64,000 nt of DNA from Taudactylus pleione (Eukaryota > Chordata > Amphibia > Anura > Myobatrachidae). The position numbers and the translations under genes are program-made. This document shows positions 1-11,320 of this stretch, piece by piece. The stretch spans positions 3,682,001 through 3,746,000 of the forward strand of contig JAUIMM010000126.1 in the NCBI GenBank assembly GCA_031769625.1, written 5' to 3'. Under the pieces are notes generated by a model. It saw only the letters and a list, made by a program, of their open reading frames with translations, made no database searches and was not told the DNA's origin. How positions within the stretch are numbered: position 1 is the stretch's first letter; each line of letters starts with the position of its first letter.

Positions 1-246
1 CGGTGCTAGGCTTCCAGCGCCGGTCCTGTGCTGCACGCCTGAGCCCGTTCCCTCCCCCTGAGCGCTTGACCAATAGCGCCAGGAGGTGGGCTCAGGCTGT
101 GCATAACACACGCATCGCCGCCAGCGCTGGCAGCGATGCGAGTGTTAAACAGCAGCCAATGAGAGTCAGATAGACTCTCATTGACTGCTGCAGCACCCAC
201 TGCAAGAGCCGGACTTCCGTCCGGCTCCTGCAGTGGGTAATGGGAC

Positions 247-270
247 TGACGTCATGACGTCATGACGTTT
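247..270. promoter_or_regulatory. Tandem CRE-like sites (TGACGTCA x2 plus half site)
   Basis: Two perfect TGACGTCA palindromes abut at 247-254 and 255-262, followed by TGACGTTT. TGACGTCA is the consensus for CREB/ATF factors. It lies in the GC-rich head of a repeat. Function is inferred only. Confidence 0.4.
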
Positions 271-394
271 GTCCCATAATGCTGAGCGCGCCAGCCCGGG
301 CGGGAGCGGCGTCGCGAGCAGGACCAGTACCAGGAGCAGAGATTCAGGTAAGTATATATTTATATATATATATATTTTTTTTTTTTTAACCTAT

Positions 395-1060
395 CTGCAC
401 AACGGGGGAGGGGGTGGCTACTACTGGGGGGACCTCTACTGGAGGGGGGGGGCTACTACTGGGGGGACCTCTACTGGGGGAGTGGTGGCTACTACTGGGG
501 GGACCTCTACTGGGGGAGGGGTGGCTACTACTGGGGGCGCCATTGGGAGGACCTACTCTACTGGGGACTAATACTTGGGGGGCATTATAAAAGGGGCCTA
601 CTACTAGAGGCACTGCACTCGGGGGACCACTACTGGGGGCAATAATAGGAAGGGCCACTACAGGGGGCACTAGATAGGTGGGATCACTACAGGGTGCCTG
701 CATAAGGGGACCACTACTGGGAAAACTGCATGGGGGGGGACTACTGCTGGGGGCACTATATAAAGGGCACTGCATAGGGGGGGACTACTACTGGGGGCAC
801 CATATAAAGGGCACTGCATAAGGGGATACCGCTTCTGGGCCACTGCATTGTGGGGACTGCTACTGGGGGCACTGCATAAGAGGGAACACTACGTGGGGCA
901 CTGCATTTGGGGGGGCCACTACTGGGGGTACTGAGTAAGGGGAACTAATTGGGGGCTGTATAAGGGGGACCACTACTGGGGATACTGTATAAGGGGCACT
1001 ACTAGAGGCCTGCATAAGAGGGACCACAACTGCATACTGTATAAGGGGTACTACTGGGGT
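395..1060. repeat. G-rich minisatellite
   Basis: Imperfect tandem units built on 'tactactgggggcac' and 'ggacctctactggggg'. The first part (395-560) is the most regular, and the array decays rightward into units of varied length. The plus strand is strongly G-rich, which also explains the Gly-rich and Pro-rich frames on the two strands. Confidence 0.8.
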
Positions 1061-1225
1061 TAAGGTGCATATGGATAGGAATGTTCAGCGTGAAAATAAA
1101 GGGGTGTGTCATGTCGACACACCGCAGTTTTAAGTGACCACGCCTGTTTTTTTCCGCTCGGGATGTTAGGGGGGGCTCCCTTTTCAAATTTGCCCTGGGC
1201 TCCAAATACCCTAGTTACACCACTG

Positions 1226-1525
1226 CCTGTGTCATCAACAAACATTGTGCAATAGCATCATCGATTTCATTTGTGGGATAGCCTCTATCAATAAATTTAT
1301 TGCCCATGTCTCTTAACGCTTCTGGTAGTTCTGTCCCATCAGAGGTATTACGTACAACCCTCATGAACTGTGACAATGGTAAACCACGTTTTAGTGGAGC
1401 AGGGTGAAAGCTGTCAGCCGACAATAAAGTATTCTTGTCAGTCACCTTTCTATAGAGTCTGGTAGATAACAAATCACCAGATCTGTACACATAAACGTCT
1501 AAAAAGTTAACGGTGGTCTCATGTG
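1226..1525 (-). pseudogene. Penelope-like element RT fragment
   Basis: Read on the minus strand, about 95 codons translate to a segment typical of the C-terminal half of Penelope-like reverse transcriptases. It runs VNFLDVYV, then YRKVTDKNTLLSADSFHP, then a 'PLSQFMRVVRNTSD' block and a 'FIDRGYP' block. In this family the equivalent segment follows the catalytic palm and precedes the GIY-YIG endonuclease. Only this fragment remains. It is cut by the neighbouring repeat at about 1225 and by an AT microsatellite at about 1525. No start codon, RT catalytic motif or endonuclease domain is present. It is a dead 5'- and 3'-truncated copy. The family call rests on remembered motif similarity, so a profile search would settle it. 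Confidence 0.7.
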
Positions 1526-1529
1526 TATA

Positions 1530-1608
<79 letters not shown>
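1523..1608. repeat. (TA)n/(TG)n microsatellite
   Basis: Alternating TA runs with short TG interruptions. A further 430 bp of AT-rich sequence without a recognisable feature follows. Confidence 0.9.
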
Positions 1609-1610
<2 letters not shown>

Positions 1611-2042
1611 AATAAACAAGTAACAAAATTTGTAAAAGGAAGTTTGTAGTACCAGTCCTCTACATCCACCCCTATACTAATAGTTACATTTTAATTAATA
1701 AAAATTTATTAAATACATTTTATAAACATCCTTTACGTATTTTATGAGCTTTATAGATCAGACATAACAGTGTATTAGATCAGATACAACATTTTTTACA
1801 TCAAACCAATGACGTTGGCTGGGGAAAGCAGGCACAACCCACTACAACTGCACACATCATTAACCTATTTTCCTCATTCCACTCACTTCAACCTAGATTG
1901 TACTATTACAATTGCATTAATTCAATCACTAGGCACCATCTCCTCTTGCAATACAATTAACAAAATTTCTAGCTATTATCACAATTGATAAATGTATGAA
2001 TAAACACATCAAAAAAGGAGCAATTGTATTCAGTAGGATATT

Positions 2043-2431
2043 CAGGGGTGTATCTGTAATGGGTGCAGGGTGTACGGGGCACACGGGTCCCTGGGTCCAG
2101 GGGGGCCCACACCACATGCCCTACACCCATACTTCCAAATACTTACCTCTCTGAAGTCCCACATCGGCTGGAGAGGTGCTACACAAAACGCCTGGAAGGT
2201 GGCCACAACAGTCACTTTCCCGGCTTTCTGCGCATGCGCAGTAGGGAAATTGCAGTGAAAATGGCTGCCGTGCCATTTTCCCGGGGTACTGTGCATGCAC
2301 AGTAGATTCCGGACACAGACTAGTGTCCAGAGTCTACAGGATGTGTCAGTGCGCTGCGGCCGCTGGAGAAAGAGGAGGGGGCCCTGGATGGTAAGTGAAT
2401 ACGGGCCCCCTCCTCTCTAAATATGCCCCTG
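2043..2431. mobile_element. hAT-type MITE, 389 bp
   Basis: Termini CAGGGGTGTATCTGTA and (reverse complement of the right end) CAGGGGCATATTTAGA form short inverted repeats. The flanks aggatatt (2035-2042) and aggatagt (2432-2439) match at 7 of 8 positions, which fits an 8-bp hAT target duplication. It has no coding capacity. A deleted relative lies at about 43453-43508. Confidence 0.7.
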
Positions 2432-2439
2432 AGGATAGT

Positions 2440-3611
2440 AAGCAATATTCTAGGCTGGGTTCCTTAGTAAATGGCCGGAATAAAATAAAAGGTATACAGT
2501 ATATGCATAAACAGGTCTCTCATAGACTCTAGGCCCTTTAGTAACTCTTAAATCCCCAATAATCTGTTTGGCTTCTGACTCTTGATAGTACAGTGCAGTT
2601 CAGTAAATTAAAACCCTTTTATCAATTTTCACTGAATTACAGAAATTAAATGATGATTATCTTTTCCAGTAAGCGTGTGCCTGATCCAGGAGATTAGCCT
2701 ACCATGTGTAGCACCCTTGCTTTAATAGTAGGGATTTCTCCCCTGATGAATTCATTCTTGGTGTGGAGGATGTCCCTTTAGACAAAGAGCCATTATTAAA
2801 CACTATTAAATAGGACCTGATGTGCAGAAATATGAGAAGTGGAGGGCACTGTTGGCTGCTTCACATACTCAGCATAATTTAATAGCCGTGCTAAAAGTTA
2901 TCATAGTATTGGTCAAATGGCATCATAGATATAACTCACTATTAATTTTATGAACTATGTTATCAGAGATAAAGATGGGATATGTGTTGAACAGAGGAGC
3001 ATTTATGCACAATTATGAATTTAAGTGGTGTTCACTTTCTATGCTAGCACAGTACCACCTCTAAGTATGGGTCTTAGCATAACACTACAATGTAGTCTAT
3101 TAAATAACATTACATTCCCCATGGAGTCTAATAGCATATTAAAAGTTGCCATTTACAGGATTGAAATTAAACAAATGGACGATATTGAAACATAAAACTT
3201 ATTTTATTTATTTTACTTGCTTTTTGCTCCCATTAAAATCCCCCAACATAAGACTTATTACAGTATAGTACAGATTTGAATTGTAGCCATATTTTTCATT
3301 AGCTAAGAATGTATGTTTAGTTTTTTTTTTTAATTATATAATTGTATTGAAAATGAAGTCCTCTTATAATCAAATGTATACTAATTTTAGGTACTCAATC
3401 ATATAGCACTATAGATGTATTCAACACATTCATCTCAAGTCAGGCAAAAATATACAATTTAGATAAATGGTATTTTTAAACTATTAGCTGCACTATAATT
3501 GAGATTAATTTAATAAATTATAAGAAAGAGACAGCTAGAATTGTTTTTATGTTATTCATTTTGATACTGTATTACTATTATTATAATTATTGTAATTATT
3601 ATAATTAATAA
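2440..3611. other. AT-rich sequence, no feature recognised
   Basis: No long reading frame, repeat end or RNA gene was seen. Locally simple AT runs occur around 3540-3610. Confidence 0.5.
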
Positions 3612-4485
3612 CTAGCTGAAGCACCCAGCTTTACCTGGGTTTAAATCTTCAAGTTATTAAGTTGTATTATGTGATGTTATCCAAATCATCCAGTGGATGG
3701 CCCAGAACAGTCTCCCTTAGTCAAAATTCTGCCCGGTGCACTCTACCGCGAGGTCCAACCAGAATCCCAACCACTCCATTAGGTATCCTAGAGCAATTGC
3801 CATCACTCTGTGAAGTTTTCATCGAAATCCATCCAGTGCTAGGCCCTGAACAGGCTCCCAGGGTCAAAGTTCTGCCCAGCGTACACCAACAGGACGTCTG
3901 ACCGGGACCGTAACCCCCTAGTATGTCTTCTTGGTGCCAATGTTCCCACTCTGTGAGGTTTTCGTCCAAATTATGCGTCGTCCAAATCCATCCAGTGGAA
4001 GGCCCTGAACAGGCTCCCTGAGTCAAAGTTCTGTTCGGCGCACTCTGCCGTGAGGTCCAAACGGGACCCCAACACCTCCATTAGGCATCCCAGACCAATT
4101 GCCACCCATCTGTGAAATTTTCATTCAAATCCATCCAGAGAAAGGCCCAGAATAGGCTCCCTGGTTCAAAGTTCTGCCCAGCATACACCAAAGGGAGGTC
4201 CGACCTGGACCTTAACCCATTAGTATGTCTTCTGGGATCCAATGTTGCCACTCTGTGAAGTTTTCATCCAAATCCATCCAGTGGAAAGCTCAGAACAGGC
4301 TCTCCGAGTCAAAGTTCTGCCCAGGGTACACCAATGGGAGGTTCAACCGGGACCCTAATCCCCCTAAAACCTGGCCAGGATCCAACTGGACCACTTTGTG
4401 TTGGTTTCATCCCAATTGGTGCAGGGATGCATAACCATACAGACAGACAAACTAACAAACAATCAGACTAATTAATTTTATATAT
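3612..4485 (-). mobile_element. Helitron-like non-autonomous element with internal repeats
   Basis: On the minus strand the sequence ends in a short hairpin (CCCAG/CTGGG, six-base loop), then 12 bases and CTAG, followed by T. This is the CTRR-type 3' end of Helitrons inserted before a T. The interior has about five imperfect direct repeats of about 140-160 bp, each beginning near 'catccagtgg' and including 'caaagttctgcc'. The far end (about 4485) is AT-rich and does not show a clear 5' TC. No protein is encoded. An RTE- or SINE-like tail is an alternative reading. Confidence 0.5.
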
Positions 4486-4489
4486 AAGC

Positions 4490-5715
4490 AGCTATCATGG
4501 TTTTATTGAACGTCATTCTCCATCCAACAGCAGAAACATATGTACTGCAGTGGCATTGCTAGGCTGAGGAGAGCATACTACCACTGCACAGCCACATTGC
4601 ACAGTTCTAGTACTTATTAGCAGTATGCATGCCTTACAGTATATTGTTATGACAACATTGGCAAACTTGTACAAATTATAAAGCTCCACATGCTATACAG
4701 TAACAATAAATATTTTTTGCTTTCCCATCAGTTATTACATATGTCAGCAAGGGATTATTATGCTTATTACTGTATATAGGGGTTTGCATAATAGGATCCA
4801 CATTGTATATCAGAATGACAGTAGAAAAGATGCTTATTTGGCTCAGTAGGTTTCATAAACTCCATACTGGCTGATGATAGCCCTCATCAATGTCTTTAAC
4901 AGCAGCGACCTAATATAAGAAAACATCATATCTAATAATCACAAGACCAGGTATAGGCTGGTTAGAAGGCCAGGTTTTATTTAAATGTATTATCTATTTA
5001 TTAAATGTGAAGAAAGAACTACCAATAACTGCATTAAAGCCACCTGCCTGGAGGTTACACAAGATTGGTACAATCACCAGGACTAGCACCCCCCTTGGGC
5101 AGGTGGCGGCGCACTGGGTGGTCTTGGAGGGAGCCAGCAAGTGGCTCTAGTGCAGCAGCCAGTAGTAGTACCCACACCCAACCATCAATTCCTGCATCCA
5201 GAGTGGGTGGGTTTGACACAAGAGGAGGCAAGCACACTGATAGGAGCAGAGCCACAGCAGCCACTCTGGGGAGCCCACTGGGTCCCACATCCTGAATGAA
5301 TGATCATGAGCGGTGCTGTGCCTGACAGCCTCCCACTACAGATGGAAATTCAGCCTCCTCTACATCCACAGCTCCAACATGACTGCTCACTCCCAAACCC
5401 AGAATGAGGTGAGCAGGTGGAGGCGCGCAGTGTGGGAGTGCCGACTGGTGGACTGAGGGGTGGCCACAATCAAAGCTGCGGATGCAGCCATGCTTTTAGG
5501 CCCAGACCCGCAAGGATGTAGCATAAGCATAAAGGCACAGATAAAGGGGAGGAAAAGTGAGAATATTAGGACAGAATTAAGAAGCTCAAAGAAACACAAA
5601 AGGTGGGAGGGGAGAACAAAAAGAAGTGTAACATGGAGAATAAATGGAAAAGTAAATAGGACAGCAAAGCAAGAAACAGTAGTTTGCAGGAATCTATGAC
5701 CTGCAAACTTACTTT
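4490..5715. other. Unannotated interval
   Basis: Mixed AT-rich and GC-rich sequence, including a GC-rich patch at 5080-5480. Short frames here show no recognisable domain. Nothing can be supported. Confidence 0.4.
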
Positions 5716-5730
5716 GTTCTAGGGAAAATG

Positions 5731-5828
5731 TTTGTCACCTAGCAACAGCTGGTGGATAGGTAGGCAAGTCTCCCAACTGCCACTGGAGAAGATAGAGTGA
5801 AAATAAATTTCACATACCTTCTCCACAG
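5731..5828 (+). repeat. DIRS inverted terminal repeat, left
   Basis: Shares 'caacagctggtgg', 'taggtaggcaag', 'ctgccactggagaag' and 'taccttctccacag' in order with the reverse complement of 9878-9977. Confidence 0.85.
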
Positions 5829-6214
5829 CCAGGGTAATGGGCTGGCATGAGGAAGCACTGTTAAATGGAAGGAACTGTCTAATCATGTGTAATGTCTTAG
5901 AACCAAGAAAACGTAAGGTAGACTTCAAGCAGACTTGCGGCAATCGAAGAACAAAGGACTGGAGTTAGTTCTGTTGCTTAGGTGGTTTTGCTTGCTGTTT
6001 CTTCTGACCCATTGGAGTGCCTGTAACCAAAGGAGAGAAGAGCCATTAGCAATATTAGATATAAAAAGAGAAACCAATAGACCTAGTAAGGTATAGGGTG
6101 GGTAGGGTGTGTGCAGTTTCTACAGTAGGTGGCAAACCTATTCCACAGAACAAAGAAAGTTTGAAGATCATATATTCCTGCAAACTACTGTTTGTTTGTC
6201 AGGCAGCTTGCTAC

Positions 6215-7051
6215 CTAGCAACAGCTGGTGGGTAGACTACCACATACCTGGTGGTTGCTCTGAGAAACTCGATCTTTTGGGGATCGGAAAGGTCTCCAAT
6301 AGTGCCTAATAAAAGTATGAGTGGAGGACCAATGAGCTGCCTGCATTATAGGCTGCAAAGACAACACTTTTACGGCTGCTGAAGTGACTGCCACACTGCT
6401 GAGGGAATGACCTTTAAAGAGTGAAAGGTCTATACTGGAATCTTGCATAAACAAAACTATCCATCCTCATATAAAGGTTGGGAAATGTTGCCTCTGTGTG
6501 AATCTGTGATAGAGAGATACTGTAAGCAGACAAACATTCCACTAGGCACAGAGAGGTATCTGACTTGTCTATAACCAGGTCAAACTCTACTAAGTGGTTC
6601 TGAATGGAACTGGATTTTGTTTGTCCCCTGAGTATAATGTGGAAACCAGCTGGGTTAGCATCATCCAGGGGTCTGAAATATCTATGATGAAAAGTTCAGC
6701 TCCTCTTTCAGCAAAAGAAAAGAGGCTGAAGACATATTAGCCAAGAAACCAAGAAAAGGTCTAATGTCCCATGTCATAGAGTAGCATAATGGCCTAGATA
6801 AAAAAAATGCCTTTATTCTAACCCAGGTATCATTTATTCTCGGAAAGTCCGGGAATTAGGAGTGTGAGGGTAGAGCCATATGATTTTATGGTGGCTGAAT
6901 CCAAAGCTGCTTCATATCTGCTAGCGAGGAAGTCTATTACAGAGTTGATTTCGGTGGATGGGCGTGAGGTAGGGTGTGTGGTTTGCCAGAAAATAAATTC
7001 CTTGATGATTGTTTTATATCTAGATTTTGTTCTAATACAAGATAGAAGCAT
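6215..7051 (-). pseudogene. DIRS tyrosine recombinase
   Basis: The recombinase would splice retroelement cDNA circles into the genome. The N-terminal part (6830-7051) reads 'INSVIDFLASRYEAALD' then 'ATIKSYGSTLTLL', matching the core-binding region of DIRS recombinases. The C-terminal part (6215-6454) reads 'FKGHSLSSVAVTSAAV', then 'IMQAAHWSSTHTF' and 'IRHYWRP', the catalytic box. The second His-region and the tyrosine nucleophile are visible (H41 and Y52 of the C-terminal frame). The usual HxxR arginine is replaced by Ser at position 19. Between the two parts no single frame is open. The Arg loss plus breaks make it non-functional. It lies downstream of RT/RNase H, as expected. Confidence 0.8.
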
Positions 7052-7327
7052 TAAATAGAGTGGTAGAAGTGGCTAAAAGATGTAACAATCGAGCAGTATC
7101 ACCATCCACATGCATTGAGGTAACCCCCAAAGCAGGTTTTGGGTCCCCTGGAAGCAGTATTTGGACAGTTTGGGTCCTTTGCAAAGGTGATTGTTTAGGG
7201 GGAACCAAATTATGGATGGCCATACTGGGTGTACTAGAATGATCTGGAGTACCCTATTCTGATTTTGTGAAGTACTGTCAACAACATGGCAGGGGGAGGA
7301 AATACAATAGCCTCTTATGGCTTTGTC

Positions 7328-8267
7328 TCATGTGAATGCTGCCCAGCCTGTGAGGGAAGCGTCTGAGTTGATTATGATATTTGGAGGTGGTTCTAGGAGA
7401 TACCTGGGAGGAGCCAGGGAATGGACTATCCAGTTCTTTGTCTCCTGGTGTGCTATAGCTATGAGTATGATTTTGTATGACCAGGTGAAACCTCTCATGA
7501 TGAGAGATCTCAGAAGATTCTGTAAATGAGAGCTGCAAGGAGAAATCCTGGATCTAAAGCTCTCATTTTTTCCAATGACTTTGGCGAGATCTCTCATGGT
7601 GAGCTTGTGGTGGAGAATTCAGGAAACAAAAACCTGAATGTCTGTCCATTTCTCTGATGGGACTGCTATAGAGAAAGAATGGGAATCTACTAGGAACCCC
7701 AGAAAGGTTATAGACTGGCAAGGGGTCAGTATCGATTTGGCATAATTTTTCGATAAGCCCAGGTTTAGAAGGAGGGATACGATTACGTCTTGTTGAGAGA
7801 GTAGCTTCTTGCATTTTGAATGGACTAACATGAGGTCTTTCAAGCAAATTATGCAGTGACTGTTTTTTCTGGGGGTGTGTCACTATCGCTTTCATAAGCC
7901 GGGTAAATGTTAAGAGGACATTGGATAACCCAAAGACCATCACTGTCCATTGGTAGAGGATGTCATTCCAAAGGAATCTTAGAAGCATTTTGTGGTTTGG
8001 ATGGACCTGAATTGTGTGGATGGTCCCCTTGAGGTCTATCTTTATGCAATATTTGTTTTGAGTATGGAGGAAAGGAATCTCTGCTAGACCTTCCATTCTG
8101 AATGTGCAATGTTTTATGTGTCGATTTAGGGATTTGACATTTAATATGGATCTGTAAGAACCATACTGCATCCCCATGGGGAAGAGGTGACTGGTCCAAC
8201 CTTTCTTGGAAGTGTCTGTCAATTCTAATTTACCCTGAGATAATGTTGTCCAGCTGAGAGCTGGCAT
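7328..8267 (-). pseudogene. DIRS reverse transcriptase-RNase H
   Basis: The RT part (from 8267 leftward) shows 'ILNVKSLNRHI' near residue 41, 'KIDLKGT' with the first catalytic Asp at about residue 78, 'FGLSNV' at 112 and 'FTRLMK' at 121. This is a typical DIRS-1 palm. The frame then shifts. In the next frame 'CLKDLMLVH' stands where YLDD-type residues are expected, so the key Asp pair is degraded. It is followed by 'ITFLGFLVDS'. A third frame (7328-7597) carries the RNase H segment with 'INSDASLTGWAAF'. At least two frameshifts separate these parts. It would have made cDNA from the element RNA. Assignment to DIRS rather than LTR elements rests on motif style plus the linked recombinase and inverted termini. 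Confidence 0.85.
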
Positions 8268-8532
8268 TTGTGGAACAGGGGAATGGCTGGCAAGGAAATC
8301 TCAAAAGCATGAGGGACAAGTTTCTTTGTATGATATTTAGAAGCCACTTGTCTGTGGTAATCTCCTTCCACAAAACTCTTGCATGAGAGAGACCAAGGTG
8401 GGAAGGTATTTGTATATGACTTACCATGCCCTTTGTCTTTTTTAGAGGGGTTGGGGATGGTGTGGCAGCACTTCTGGCACCTCGACTTCTGTAAAAGCCT
8501 CCTCTTTGTCCTACTGTGGCACCTTGCTGGTC

Positions 8533-8889
8533 TCAGGGTGAACTGCTGTGTCCTGCAGAATGACCCTCCTTGCGAAAGGGCCGTTTGGTGGACTGGTGGC
8601 CTTTAAGGTTCGCAAAGGATTTGTAGGCTTTGTAACGGATCTTAACTTTGTCAATATATTCTGGGGCAAAAAGGTCAGAATCTACAAGTTTAGGGACATA
8701 CACCGGCATGGGAGCGAAGTCGGTTAAATCAGCTCTAGCCAGCGAGCAGGTTATATGAGTGTTCAATATGAAATTGAAAGTATGTCCTAACATCAGAGCC
8801 ACTCTGCTTAAATCTTGTAGGAGGGCCATCTTAGAAGCTACCAAAGAGTCTAAGAATCCCTTTTTCTCTGCTTTATCCAGTGTGAACAT
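8533..8889 (-). pseudogene. DIRS gag-like segment
   Basis: A 118-codon frame upstream of RT on the same strand. It begins 'MFTLDKAEKKGFLDSL' and includes 'PKLVDSDLFAPEYIDKVK', ending in a Lys/His/Ser-rich stretch. Position between the 5' terminal repeat and RT suggests the nucleocapsid-like gag ORF of DIRS elements. I do not recognise a firm domain, and no zinc knuckle is visible. Low-level coding sequence may continue to about 9300. The call is from context. Confidence 0.5.
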
Positions 8890-9877
8890 CAGAGGGCCAG
8901 CAGCACCTGAAACTTTAAGTTGGATTTTCCTGAGTAATTTGTCAATAGTGTTACTCTGGGTTTTGTCACCAATGAGTGAGGACAGTGCTGGATCAATATC
9001 GGAGGCAAAAAAGCAGGACTATCTATATGATTATGAAGAACCATTTCATCCTCTTTTATGAATGCAGTTCTAAAAGCTAACTAGGTGAAATTGTACACCT
9101 GGGAACGTTCATTCAATTCCCATTGAGAGGTGTAAACTTTATTAGGAGATGCCATGCCCGCTAATGCCACTCTGGCCAATTGCAGGTCCCTACACTCCTC
9201 TCTCTTAGAAGACACTGAAATTCTAGTAACCTCCTCTGACTCCAAGTCTAATGGGAGTCAGACAACCTCATACCAAGTGGGGGGCAGCGAACATTGATTA
9301 CCGGACCCCTTGTGAAAGCGCAATTGCGCTTGGTGGCAGTTAGTGGCTTTGGATAAATGCTGGCCGTGGGCAGGAGATGGTGGTTTGTTACTCACCCATT
9401 TGTCTTCTTTGAGGTACTTTTTCTCACAAACTTGTGTGAGAAAGGTGAAATGGTAGGGGAGTAATCCATCTGAGGCATCCTATCTGCCTCAATGCTGTCC
9501 CTTCTGTTGTCTGACCTGACAGGGTTCATTACTTTTTCTTTTAAATATTATTATTTTCTTTTTAATATTATTTGAGGAAGAGTCACTAGAAACCTTCTTT
9601 TATAGAATAAATTCCAAGTAACATGGGTGACAGATGGGAACACAGGCAAAATATCTCTACCACACACAGAGACTGTGTCCTCCATCTTCAGCGCTGGAGT
9701 AAATCTGCAGGGGGCGGGCTCTCCAATGCAGTTCATTGTGCGCAAATGACCAATGTGCACATGCGGCAATACCGGACCAGACGTGCCTATCAGCACGTAT
9801 GTCATGTGCATGCACACATCACGTGCATGTGCGCACCCAGGGCGCACATGCACAATTCGCAGGAGCCACGCCAGCAC

Positions 9878-9977
9878 TGTGGAGAAGGTAAGTAGAATTT
9901 CTTTTCTCTCTACCTTCTCCAGTGGCAGAGAGGCTTGCCTACCTACCCACCAGCTGTTGTTGGTGGTAAGCCTCCCG
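9878..9977 (-). repeat. DIRS inverted terminal repeat, right
   Basis: Reverse-complement partner of 5731-5828, at the 5' end of the minus-strand element. Confidence 0.85.
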
Positions 9978-10082
9978 ACAGACAAAATAATAAAACAGTA
10001 AGGTTAAAAAAACAAATGCAATGTAAGGCAATTAAATGCAGTTAAGTAGGACAGAGACAGAAGAGCTGGAAGTGCTCACACC

Positions 10083-11065
10083 CAGGGCCGGCGCTTCCAC
10101 TAGGCAAGCTTATGCAGCATCCTAGGGGCGCCAGCCACTAGAGGGCGCCCCGGCCCTGCAATCACCTCCCCCCCATTTTCCGGGTGCCCACTGAGATTGT
10201 GTTACCAGCGGGCACCCGGCTCCTTCTCTAACTCCCCTTCCCTCCCCGGCGGCACACGGGTCATTACCAAACCCCTCCCCCTGGCGCCAGCCGGAGTACG
10301 GAGCTCACTCCTGAGCTCCGTCTCCCGGGTCCCCCAGTGCACTATGGGAGTGATGTCATGAGGTCACTCCCATAGTTCCGAGGAGCGGGTGGTGGCGACG
10401 GATGGCAGCAGGAACTGGAGCGGGGTTAAAGGTAAGTGTTTTTTTTTAATGTGTGTGTATGTATGTATGTGTGTGTGTGTGTGCACGTGGGGAGCCACAT
10501 TACTGGGGGCACTACAGGGGGCATTACAGGGGCAGCACTATTGGGGGCACTACAGGGGGCATTACATGGGCCACACTATTGGGGGCACTACAGGGGCCTT
10601 TACAGGGGCTGCACTATTGGGGGCACTACAGGGGGCATTGTAGGGGCTGCATTACTGGGGGCACTGCAGGGGGCATTACAGGGGCTGCATTACTGGGGGC
10701 ACTACAGGGGGCATTACAGGGGCCACACTACTGGGGGCACTACAGGGGCCGCACTACAGGGCCTTACTATTGGGGGCACTACAGGGGCCACACTACTGGG
10801 TGCACTACAGGGGCCTCACTACTGGGAAACAACAGGGGCCTTTACTATTGGGGGTACTGCAAGGGGTATTACAACTGGGGGCACTACTACAGGGGGCATT
10901 ACTTTTAGGAGCATTATTACTGCTGGGGGCACTGCATGAGGGGCACCATTACAGTGGGCATTTAGTGTTTCAGGGGAACTACTACTGTGGGCATTGTGTA
11001 AGACCTAAGTTAGGAGGGGCCCCTTAAAAATGTTGCTAGGGGCCCCAAAAAGTTCTAGTTACACC
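10083..11065. repeat. Repeat with ggggcacta minisatellite
   Basis: Starts with CAGGGCCGGCGCTTCC, a hAT-like terminus, and ends 'ctagttacacccctg'. The two ends give no matching 8-bp flank, so it may be two fused repeats. It resembles the repeat at 1-1225. Confidence 0.5.
10495..10960. repeat. G-rich minisatellite
   Basis: Tandem imperfect units of 'tactgggggcactacagggg' style, in multiples of about 15-17 bp, with a cattacagggg alternative half. Gly/Tyr/Thr-rich frames across it are artefacts. Confidence 0.85.
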
Positions 11066-11096
11066 CCTGATATATATATAGATATAAATATATATA

Positions 11097-11320
11097 CAGT
11101 GGGGCAAAAAAGTATTTGGACAGCCATCGATGTGCAAGTTGTTGCACTTTAAAAGATGAGAGAGGTCTGTAATTTCCATCATAGGTACACTTTAACTGTG
11201 AGAGACAGAATCAGAACAAAAATTCCAGAAATCACATTATATGATTTTTAAACAATTTATTTGTATATTCTTGCGGAAAATAAATATTTGGACAATCAAA
11301 AAGTTTAACTCAATACTTTG
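11097..11320. mobile_element. Tc1/mariner-like terminal fragment
   Basis: After TATA, the sequence CAGTGGGGCAAAAAAGTATT is the start of a Tc1-like inverted terminus that I recall from fish and frogs. About 200 bp of subterminal sequence follows. No partner end and no transposase were found. Confidence 0.6.

Larger units (their letters stand above)
1..1225. repeat. Repeat with internal minisatellite, hAT-like right end
   Basis: GC-rich unique-looking sequence is followed by irregular tandem 'ctactactgggg'-type units. The right edge reads ctagttacaccactg, the reverse complement of a CAGTGGTGTAACTAG terminus typical of small hAT-like repeats. The left end lies outside the window, so no target duplication can be tested. 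A similar layout (GC-rich head, gtaagt, ggggcacta minisatellite, 'ctagttacacc' end) recurs at about 10.1-11.06 kb, so the two are probably the same family. I see no coding sequence; reading frames here are minisatellite artefacts. Confidence 0.5.
5719..9985 (-). mobile_element. DIRS-like tyrosine-recombinase retroelement, degenerate
   Basis: A 4.3-kb element in minus orientation, flanked by inverted terminal repeats of about 95 bp (5731-5828 against 9878-9977). Reading from right to left it holds a gag-like segment, reverse transcriptase, RNase H and a tyrosine recombinase, which is the order expected of DIRS-1-type elements. These elements integrate through the recombinase and so lack the usual target duplication; none was seen. 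A further fragment resembling the terminal repeat occurs at about 6205-6240 inside the element, possibly the internal complementary region. All coding parts contain frame breaks and substitutions at key sites, so the copy is inactive. Confidence 0.85.

Noticed and set aside
10436..10939. Gly/Tyr/Thr-rich frame of 167 codons
   Set aside because: Pure translation of the G-rich minisatellite; several frames are open at once.
10083..11065. Single bounded hAT element
   Set aside because: Both ends look hAT-like, but the 8-bp flanks (ctcacacc and atatatat) do not match, so one element cannot be claimed.
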